Source: Acinetobacter ihumii
Lineage (GTDB): Bacteria; Pseudomonadota; Gammaproteobacteria; Pseudomonadales; Moraxellaceae
Length of the DNA stretch: 64,000 nt
NCBI RefSeq assembly: GCF_900625095.1
Contig: NZ_LR130760.1
Span: forward strand, 1,086,997-1,150,996
Reading direction: 5' to 3'
Numbering within the stretch: position 1 is the stretch's first letter; each line of letters starts with the position of its first letter. Under the pieces are notes generated by a model. The model saw nothing but the letters and a program-made list of their open reading frames with translations. It was not told the origin of the DNA and did no database searches. A program made the position numbers and the translations under genes. Shown piece after piece: positions 57,418-64,000 of this stretch.

Positions 57418-58815
57418 TTACCAACGCACTTCGAATTTTTTACGTAACCAAATGGCTAAACTATTCAAACCAATCATCATTGCCAGTAAAACGATAATTG
57501 CTGCTGCGGTACGTCCTTCAAAGAAATTACGTAGTTCATTACCCTGCCATAAGAAAATTTGCACGGGTAACGCAGTTGACTGATCTAAAGGACTGGTCGG
57601 CACACTGGCGACGAAAGCACTCATACCAATTAAAAGTAACGGTGCTGTTTCACCTAAAGCTTGTGCCACACCAATAATCGCACCTGTTAAAATACCCGGT
57701 AAAGCAAGCGGTAATACATGATGAAAAACCACTTGTACACGCGAAGCACCCAAACCTAAAGCAGCTTGACGAATCGACGGCGGCACGGCTTTGAGTGCCG
57801 CACGTGTAGTAATAATCACGGTTGGTAATGTCATTAAACTTAGAACCAAACCACCGACCAAAGGTGCAGACAATGGTAAATGCATCCAGTTAATAAAGAT
57901 GGCCGCACCCAATAAACCAAATACGATGGATGGAACTGCTGCCAAGTTGTTAATATTGACTTCGACGACATCTGTAATCACATTTTGCTTGGCAAACTCT
58001 TCCAGATAGACCGCACTGGCCACCCCAATTGGAATCGAGATAAAGATCACGATCAGCATCATGAATAATGAACCCATAAATGCGCCGGCTAACCCACTGG
58101 TCGCTGGTGAACTACGTGAGTCTGGATTGGTAAAAATATTGGTATTAAACGAATGCGTTAAGACTCCATTTTTATCCAATTGATCGGCCAATTGACGTAT
58201 TTCTGGGCTGAGTTGTTGTTGTTCGTCAGGTAAGCTACGGTCAATTTTCCCCGTGAGCCAGACATCAATATTTGCATCTGCCAAAAACTTAATTTCTTCG
58301 CGTTTACCAATCAAAGATGGATCCTTAAACACCATATCCCGTAATCGATAAGCTTCTGAACTGGTATATAAGCTACTCAAGTCATCACGTTTTGCGGCTA
58401 AAGCTGGATCTTTGGCAATCAAGCCATTCACAATCAGTGCATCCCAATCCACCATGCCCATTTTAGTTTGCCAGTCGATGTAACGCTCCTGAAAATGTGC
58501 GGGCGTTTCTCCTGCTGCCTGTACAGGTTTAGGGCCTGCATCAATGACAGTCGGATCAAAATAAACAGGAACTTTCATGCTGGTTTGCCAAAAAGCAGGC
58601 AAACCTTTTGACAAAATACTGCCAAATAAAAGCGCCACAAAGAACAAACCAATCACAACAGCCGAAAAGCCAAATAATCGAAAGGTTGTTTCTTTACGAT
58701 GACGCTTTGCCAAAGATTTTTCAATTTTATCTTTGCGTTTTGCACGTAATTCAGCGGCAACTTCAGGATCAAAACCTTTTTGGTCCATTGATGTAGATGT
58801 ATTTGATGTACTCAT
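57418..58815 (-). CDS. pstA: Phosphate ABC transporter permease PstA
   Basis: At 465 residues this is far longer than E. coli PstA (near 296). The extra part is a periplasmic domain of about 170 residues after the first membrane helix, from about 70 to 235. The permease core follows, with the EAA-like loop [19 protein letters not shown] and then [20 protein letters not shown]. It is encoded between pstC (four-base overlap) and pstB. Large versions are known in related gammaproteobacteria. Confidence 0.95.
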   Translation of the reverse strand: MSTSNTSTSMDQKGFDPEVAAELRAKRKDKIEKSLAKRHRKETTFRLFGFSAVVIGLFFVALLFGSILSKGLPAFWQTSMKVPVYFDPTVIDAGPKPVQAAGETPAHFQERYIDWQTKMGMVDWDALIVNGLIAKDPALAAKRDDLSSLYTSSEAYRLRDMVFKDPSLIGKREEIKFLADANIDVWLTGKIDRSLPDEQQQLSPEIRQLADQLDKNGVLTHSFNTNIFTNPDSRSSPATSGLAGAFMGSLFMMLIVIFISIPIGVASAVYLEEFAKQNVITDVVEVNINNLAAVPSIVFGLLGAAIFINWMHLPLSAPLVGGLVLSLMTLPTVIITTRAALKAVPPSIRQAALGLGASRVQVVFHHVLPLALPGILTGAIIGVAQALGETAPLLLIGMSAFVASVPTSPLDQSTALPVQIFLWQGNELRNFFEGRTAAAIIVLLAMMIGLNSLAIWLRKKFEVRW

Positions 58816-60191
58816 TCGTATTGCTCGCGATATTTACGCACGATATAAAGTGCAACAATGTTAAGCCCCAAGGTAATCACAAACAGTGTTAACCCCAAGG
58901 CAAATGCCACCAATGCCTGCGGACTTGCAAAGTCTGTATCACCGGTTAACTGGTTTACAATCGTGATTGTGACGGTCGAAACAGCTTCGAGCGGATTAGC
59001 ATGTAATAATGGGCTATTTCCTGCTGCCAACACCACAATCATGGTTTCACCAATTGCGCGAGACGCGGCAAGCAAGAATGCACCAATAATTCCCGGTAAT
59101 GCAGCCGGAATAACCACCTGAAGAATTGTTTCTGATTTAGTCGCACCTAGTCCAAGTGAACCATCACGTAATGCACGTGGCACTTGAGTAATAATGTCGT
59201 CAGAAAGTGAAGAAACAAACGGAATAATCATGATCCCCATCACGAAACCCGCAGTCAGCGCACTGGTGGCATTAATATTAATGCCGACCATTTCTCCAAG
59301 CATTTTGAAGAAAGGTCCAATAACCATTAACGCAAATACACCATATACGATGGTCGGAATACCTGCCAAAATTTCAATAGCGGGTTTTGCCCAAGAGCGT
59401 AATGTAGAAGATGCATATTCAGCCAGATAAATCGCAATCATTAGACCAATTGGAACCGCAACCAGTAAGGCAATCGCGCTCACCATCAGCGTACCCCAGA
59501 GCAATGGAAGTAAACCATAACTGCCTTCTGCGCTACCTGATGTACTAAACCCCGGATTCCATTCAGTTCCAAAGAAAAAGTCTAGTGGGCTAACAAATGA
59601 GAAGAAGCGTAATGCCTCACTAAACATTGACATGACAATGCCCAGTGTCGTTAAAATTGCCACACCCGAACATAATGCCAATGCAATATTAATGACACGT
59701 TCTACTTTATTACGTGCACGATACTGCCCTGCCACATGTTTTTTTGCCCAGATTAATCCCACAATTGCAGCACAAAGTACCACTGCAAATTTAGCATATG
59801 AACCAATGGTCTGAATTTTGGCAAGCTGTTGAGCGGCTGCGAGCTCATAGACGGCAGGTTGATCTGTCACCCCAAAACCAGAAGCAATGGCTTTGACACG
59901 ATTCATCAGCACTTCGATACTGGCCTGATCCATACTGGCTAAAGTTGCCGCCGGCACCTGATCCAATACCACATGTTTTAAAATATTAGGTTCAACTAAA
60001 TTCCAAACAATCAAAATTAAAAAAGCAGGGATCCCGCACCACAGCGCAACCAGCGCACCGTAGTAACCCGGACGCGAATGTAATACCGCAGTATTATTTC
60101 CCTTACCTGCTAGGCTACGACTTTTTGATAGCCCGATTTGATAAGCTATGGCGATGAGTGCCAGTAGCACGCCAATCAATAGCAGATTCAT
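58812..60191 (-). CDS. pstC: Phosphate ABC transporter permease PstC
   Basis: This 459-residue protein also exceeds E. coli PstC (near 319). It has extra N-terminal membrane helices and a loop up to about residue 150. The core carries GLLPLLWGTLMVSAIALLVA near 228-247 and the coupling loop VPRALRDGSLGLGATKSETI, followed by VVIPAALPGIIGAFLLAASR. It pairs with PstA. It is separated from pstS by a hairpin that may lower its expression. Confidence 0.95.
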   Translation of the reverse strand: MNLLLIGVLLALIAIAYQIGLSKSRSLAGKGNNTAVLHSRPGYYGALVALWCGIPAFLILIVWNLVEPNILKHVVLDQVPAATLASMDQASIEVLMNRVKAIASGFGVTDQPAVYELAAAQQLAKIQTIGSYAKFAVVLCAAIVGLIWAKKHVAGQYRARNKVERVINIALALCSGVAILTTLGIVMSMFSEALRFFSFVSPLDFFFGTEWNPGFSTSGSAEGSYGLLPLLWGTLMVSAIALLVAVPIGLMIAIYLAEYASSTLRSWAKPAIEILAGIPTIVYGVFALMVIGPFFKMLGEMVGININATSALTAGFVMGIMIIPFVSSLSDDIITQVPRALRDGSLGLGATKSETILQVVIPAALPGIIGAFLLAASRAIGETMIVVLAAGNSPLLHANPLEAVSTVTITIVNQLTGDTDFASPQALVAFALGLTLFVITLGLNIVALYIVRKYREQYE

Positions 60192-60259
60192 GTAATCTCC
60201 ACCGTTTTCTCAATTTTCATGATTTGAAAAAACCCAGTTAAAATCTTGCTAGACCAAAA

Positions 60260-60288
60260 GCTGATGGAGGTCTATACCCACCATCAGC
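60260..60288 (-). terminator. Hairpin between pstS and pstC, likely attenuator
   Basis: GCTGATGG (60260-60267) and CCATCAGC (60281-60288) form an 8-bp stem. On the minus strand it is followed by a short TTTT. Its place between pstS and pstC fits partial termination or mRNA protection, giving more PstS than permease. Confidence 0.65.
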
Positions 60289-60304
60289 CTTCGATTCAAA
60301 TATA

Positions 60305-61336
60305 TTACTTAACAGACTTGCCCGCTTTAAAGTCTGCTAGAACTTTTGAACGCTCTGAATCAGACATCGAAATTAAACCTGCTTTTTCCAGCTTAGAGCC
60401 TTTACCTGAAGTCTTCTTGTTCAAGAAAAATTCAACATATTGTGGTAAGCCTTTGATTGATTTCAAATGCTCGCCTTTTACATAAAAGAATAATGGACGA
60501 GATACCGGGTAGCTGCCATTCAAAATTGTCTTTTCAGAAGGTGCAACATTGTTTACAGTGGCAACACGTAACTTGTCACGGTTTTGATCATAGAAACCTA
60601 AACCAAAAACACCGACTGCACTTGGAGAAGTTTTTAAACGAGCCAAAGTTTCAGTGTAATCGCCAGCGATTTCAATGACGCGACCATCTTTACGGAACGC
60701 TGAACAGGCTTTTTTCTGGTCATCTTTATCCAATTTTTTGAAATAGTCATACGCTTCACAGCCTGCTTCTACCATTTTTTCCTGGAACACTTCACGTGTA
60801 CCGTGGTTAGAAGCTGGAATAACTAAAGTAATTGGCTCATTTGGCAGTGACTTATCAATCTGATTCCAGCGCGTATACGGGTTTGCAACAAGCTGACCAT
60901 TTGATGGTAATTTTTCTGCAAGTGCAGCAAATACAAATGCTGGTTTTAATTTATATGCAGCTTTATTTGAATTTGATGCAAAGACGATGCCGTCATAACC
61001 AATTTTAATTTCTTGTACTTGGTTCACGCCTGCTTTTTTACAAGCCGCTAATTCAGTATCTTTGATTTTACGTGACGCGTTTGCGATATCAATCGTGTTA
61101 TCACCAACACCTTGACAAAACTGCTTTAGACCACCCGATGTACCACCAGAACCAACAACAGGTGTTTTAAACTGTGGAAAAGTATTCCCAAATTCTTCTG
61201 CAACAATACTTGCATAAGGTAAAACAGTTGATGAACCAGCGATCTGAATGGTATCACGGGCTGCATTTGCAGTTGTCGCTACAGCGGCCCCAGAAACTGC
61301 AAGTGCAATGGCAAGTTGGCGTGAATTTAAGCGCAT
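60305..61336 (-). CDS. pstS: Phosphate-binding periplasmic protein PstS
   Basis: The 343-residue protein has a signal peptide ending near residue 25 (TANAARD) and the PstS-type beginning IQIAGSSTVLPYASIVAEEF. VVGSGGTSGGLKQFCQGVGD and IANASRKIKDTE follow. It binds phosphate outside the inner membrane and hands it to PstCA. It is the first gene of the cluster and lies behind a strong Pho box. Confidence 0.96.
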   Translation of the reverse strand: MRLNSRQLAIALAVSGAAVATTANAARDTIQIAGSSTVLPYASIVAEEFGNTFPQFKTPVVGSGGTSGGLKQFCQGVGDNTIDIANASRKIKDTELAACKKAGVNQVQEIKIGYDGIVFASNSNKAAYKLKPAFVFAALAEKLPSNGQLVANPYTRWNQIDKSLPNEPITLVIPASNHGTREVFQEKMVEAGCEAYDYFKKLDKDDQKKACSAFRKDGRVIEIAGDYTETLARLKTSPSAVGVFGLGFYDQNRDKLRVATVNNVAPSEKTILNGSYPVSRPLFFYVKGEHLKSIKGLPQYVEFFLNKKTSGKGSKLEKAGLISMSDSERSKVLADFKAGKSVK

Positions 61337-61423
61337 GCTTTTCTCTCTTTATTTAGCGTAATGTGGGTACATCACTTTAGAAACAGTGTTTGTACTTTGG
61401 ATAACAGCATTTTGATTTTAAAA

Positions 61424-61451
61424 TGTGACAATTAAGTGACAGCTACATGAC
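61424..61451 (-). promoter_or_regulatory. Pho box upstream of pstS (three repeats)
   Basis: The minus strand reads CTGTCACTTAATTGTCACA (61442-61424), very close to the PhoB consensus of two CTGTCAt-type repeats. A third GTCA lies 11 bases further upstream, so TGAC cores occur at 61426, 61437 and 61448 on the plus strand with exact 11-base spacing. It lies about 90 bases before the pstS start. Confidence 0.85.
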
Positions 61452-61588
61452 GCTTTTATGATAATTACCGCCTAAACTTTGATTTTTATAAAATTCTTTT
61501 AATTTCAATATGTAACTTCAATTTTCAAGACATACTTTTTATTTTTATTTACCAATGAAAATGTAATATTTCATTGTTTTGTCATAAA

Positions 61589-61613
61589 AAAGGCCACCGA
61601 AGTGACCTTTTTG
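61589..61613 (-). terminator. Terminator after ddc
   Basis: AGG-CCAC and GTG-CCT arms around CGAA form a stem with one mismatch, and the minus strand continues with a T run. It closes the dat-ddc operon. Confidence 0.65.
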
Positions 61614-61628
61614 TGACCATTACAAGAT

Positions 61629-63161
61629 TTAGTCAATCGCAGGCGTATAAGTTCCCGCAACAATTGCATCTTTAATGCGATCACTTTCAGCAACAACCAT
61701 TGCCAATAAGCTTTTTACATTATCCAGTGTAGCCACTGGGCTCAGTGTGGTCATTTTTAAAGACTGCACCTGGCCGACTTTAGTGACGCCAATATTGGCA
61801 TCGCCACGCGCAAATAATTCATCTGCCACGTTTTGATTCAAGCTATCAATAAATTCAACCGGATAGCCTTCTGGCACAACACGGAACAATACCGAAGCAA
61901 ATTGTGGCTCAACCAACAATTCAAGTCCATCAGTCGCCTTGATGTAATCGGCCACTTCACGGGTTAGCTTCACACCATGATCAATCATCGAACCATAAAG
62001 TTCTTCGCCGAGTGCTTCCACAGTCATCCATAGCTTTAAAGCATCAAAACGACGTGTCGTTTGCAATGATTTAGACACAAGGTTCGGAACACCGTGCTCT
62101 TCATCATAAGCTGAGTTTAAATACTCTGCTTCATAGTGCATAAAGCGGTAATTGGCTTCATCTTTGAGTAAGAACGCACCACAGCTAATGCTTTGGAAAT
62201 AATGCTTATGGAAATCCAGTGTGATTGAATCAGAAAGCTCAATACCATCCAACATATCACGATGTGCATTAGACAGAATTAATGCACCACCCCAAGCCGC
62301 ATCAATGTGCATCCACGAACCATATTTGTTCGTAATTTCACGGATTTTCTTGAGAGGGTCAATCGCACCAGCATCCGTTGTCCCTGCAGTTGCAACCACA
62401 CACGCCACAATTTTGCCTTCAGCTTGCAAATGTGCCATGGTTTTTTCTAGTGCATCGACATCCATTTGGGCATTGTCGTTCACAGGAACAGTCACCACAG
62501 ACTGAAAACCCATGCCCATCATCGCCATGTTCTTTTGCACAGAAAAATGCGCATTTTCAGAACAGATAACTTTGACATTTTTCATCGCATCGCTTGGAAT
62601 GCCGTCACGCTGTACTGACCATGGCTGACCATTTTCATCTTTCCAGTTTTTGGAAATACACCAGTCACGTGCCAGTAGAACGCCCATTAAGTTAGACTGG
62701 GTACCACCTGAGGTAAATACACCCGCCTGACCCGATCCATAACCGACTTTTTGACGCAACCAATCGATGAGCTGCACTTCCATCAATGAACCCGCAGGAC
62801 TTTGATCCCATGAGTCCATCGACTGGTTAGTCGCATTGATCAGCACTTCTGCAATTTGGCTAGTCACCATGGTTGGACAGTGCAAATGCGCAAGTGAATA
62901 CGGATGATGCACTTTCAAACTTTTGTTGAGAAATAACTCAACCATACGACTTAAAGACTGATGTAAACCTAATCCTTCTTTTGAAGGATTAAAAGAAATC
63001 GCTGAACGCAATTCCTTGATGCTACCACCTGTGTACATTTTATCGTTTTGCAACCATGCAGCGACGGCTTTCACCGCCTCATCCATAGCTGACTGATAAT
63101 CAGCTATAGAACCCGCATCATTGCAGAGTAACGCTTTACGATGTTCTGCAAAATCAACCAT
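61629..63161 (-). CDS. ddc: L-2,4-diaminobutyrate decarboxylase
   Basis: This 510-residue PLP enzyme converts diaminobutyrate to 1,3-diaminopropane. Group II decarboxylase features are seen: [20 protein letters not shown] near 143-162, [15 protein letters not shown] near 282-296, and the PLP lysine in [10 protein letters not shown] near 317-326. It follows dat by four bases in one operon. The product is a typical diamine of Acinetobacter and can also feed siderophore synthesis. Confidence 0.95.
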   Translation of the reverse strand: MVDFAEHRKALLCNDAGSIADYQSAMDEAVKAVAAWLQNDKMYTGGSIKELRSAISFNPSKEGLGLHQSLSRMVELFLNKSLKVHHPYSLAHLHCPTMVTSQIAEVLINATNQSMDSWDQSPAGSLMEVQLIDWLRQKVGYGSGQAGVFTSGGTQSNLMGVLLARDWCISKNWKDENGQPWSVQRDGIPSDAMKNVKVICSENAHFSVQKNMAMMGMGFQSVVTVPVNDNAQMDVDALEKTMAHLQAEGKIVACVVATAGTTDAGAIDPLKKIREITNKYGSWMHIDAAWGGALILSNAHRDMLDGIELSDSITLDFHKHYFQSISCGAFLLKDEANYRFMHYEAEYLNSAYDEEHGVPNLVSKSLQTTRRFDALKLWMTVEALGEELYGSMIDHGVKLTREVADYIKATDGLELLVEPQFASVLFRVVPEGYPVEFIDSLNQNVADELFARGDANIGVTKVGQVQSLKMTTLSPVATLDNVKSLLAMVVAESDRIKDAIVAGTYTPAID

Positions 63162-63165
63162 GCGC

Positions 63166-64000
63166 TTAGCCTCGAACTGCTTTCAGTGCTTCACCTATTG
63201 CTTGTTTAAAACGAGCAATCACTTCAACACATTCATCTTGACTAATGATAAGCGGACAAAGTAGACGAATGACTGTACCGTTACGACCACCTTTTTCAAG
63301 CAAAAGCTTATTGTTAAAACAAGCTGTTTGAATGGCAGCAGCCAATTGTGCATCGGCAGGACGTGAACCAATACGATCTGCTGGTTTACGCTCATCGACA
63401 ATTTCGATACCAATCATGAGACCGCGACCACGCACGTTGCCAATACATGGAAATTCCTGAGCCAATTTTTTAAGTTCAGCCTGTAAGAAGTCACCGCGTT
63501 CTTGTGCATTTTGAGCCAGATTTTGCTCTTTAATGGTTTTTAAAACCATTAGGCCTGTACCCATTGCTAACTGGTTACCACGGAAAGTACCCGTGTGACC
63601 CGCAGGTTGCCATGCATCAAACTTACGTTTAATACCCAATACGGCAAGTGGTAAACCACCACCGACTGCTTTTGACATCACCACCACATCAGGTTCAATT
63701 CCTGCATGTTCAAACGCAAACATTTTGCCTGAACGAGCAAAACCAGCCTGAACTTCGTCCAGAATAAGCACGATATTATGCTTTTCAGTCACTTCACGGA
63801 TTTTTTGCAGCCATTTTACTGGTGCTGTGACCACACCACCTTCACCTTGAATCGCTTCAAGAATCACGGCAGCAGGTTTAGTCACACCGCTTTCAACATC
63901 TTCAATTAAATTTTCAAAATAATAGGTTAATGCGTCAACACCCGCTTCACCGCCTAAACCCAATGGGCAGCGATATTCATGCGGATATGGCATAAATTGA
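63166..64000 (-). CDS. dat: Diaminobutyrate-2-oxoglutarate aminotransferase (5' end outside window)
   Basis: The frame runs to the window edge, so the internal ATG at 63993 is not the true start. About 278 C-terminal residues are present. Class III aminotransferase motifs are [13 protein letters not shown], then [20 protein letters not shown], the PLP lysine in [15 protein letters not shown], and [15 protein letters not shown]. It makes L-2,4-diaminobutyrate from aspartate semialdehyde and glutamate, and ddc then decarboxylates it. Confidence 0.93.
   Translation of the reverse strand, partial: QFMPYPHEYRCPLGLGGEAGVDALTYYFENLIEDVESGVTKPAAVILEAIQGEGGVVTAPVKWLQKIREVTEKHNIVLILDEVQAGFARSGKMFAFEHAGIEPDVVVMSKAVGGGLPLAVLGIKRKFDAWQPAGHTGTFRGNQLAMGTGLMVLKTIKEQNLAQNAQERGDFLQAELKKLAQEFPCIGNVRGRGLMIGIEIVDERKPADRIGSRPADAQLAAAIQTACFNNKLLLEKGGRNGTVIRLLCPLIISQDECVEVIARFKQAIGEALKAVRG

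Overview
The window looks like a chromosomal segment from the genus Acinetobacter, a low-GC gammaproteobacterium. The gene content and order support this: rpsB-tsf next to map, surE-nlpD without rpoS, nudJ-mnmA-hflD-purB, rodA-mltB-rlpA, ddc-dat, and protein sequences of the Acinetobacter type. I cannot name the species. Most of the window is ordinary core genome. No insertion sequence, CRISPR array, rRNA operon or intact prophage was seen.

Left edge (1-4111): an orphan type VI secretion pair on the minus strand, made of VgrG and a downstream candidate effector cut by the window edge. It lies next to a tRNA-Arg(CCG) gene. A frameshifted N-terminal remnant of a tyrosine integrase sits between vgrG and the tRNA, so this looks like the decayed end of a tRNA-integrated island. 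From 4372 to 11655: an ABC-2 exporter fused operonically to queF, a conserved unknown gene, then a peptidoglycan block (rodA, mltB, rlpA) and a small Mpo1-like membrane protein.

From 11703 to 17157: azlD-azlC with an AraC-type regulator, a DUF3465 protein, tsf and rpsB with a candidate S2 leader, and divergent map. From 17372 to 28223: an enlarged OmpW-family porin, an MFS transporter overlapped by an unlisted 43-residue membrane ORF, a TauD-type dioxygenase, sthA, lipA, fadE-like acyl-CoA dehydrogenase, a CMD-family protein and a diguanylate cyclase. From 28717 to 32483: oleate hydratase, a DUF4424 protein and a C39-like protein lacking the catalytic histidine.

From 32531 to 35755: a one-carbon/methyl-cycle block in which a clear promoter and an S-adenosylhomocysteine riboswitch precede ahcY, followed by metF and rsmE. 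From 35903 to 47256: a GGDEF/EAL protein, maeB, cca (whose ribosome binding site lies inside the preceding terminator), grxD, argD, a LysR regulator with a nested operator-like dyad, nlpD and surE. From 47361 to 56336: two tandem secreted paralogues, a PBP5-type carboxypeptidase, a gamma carbonic anhydrase, an orphan small ORF, nudJ-mnmA-hflD-purB, a YjdF-like protein and sohB.

Right edge (56486-64000): pstSCAB on the minus strand, with a three-repeat Pho box upstream of pstS and a hairpin between pstS and pstC, then ddc and the 3' part of dat, which together lead to 1,3-diaminopropane. The best candidates for something new are the T6SS effector/island, the overlapping micro-ORF, the C39-like protein without its histidine, and the LysR and cca regulatory structures.
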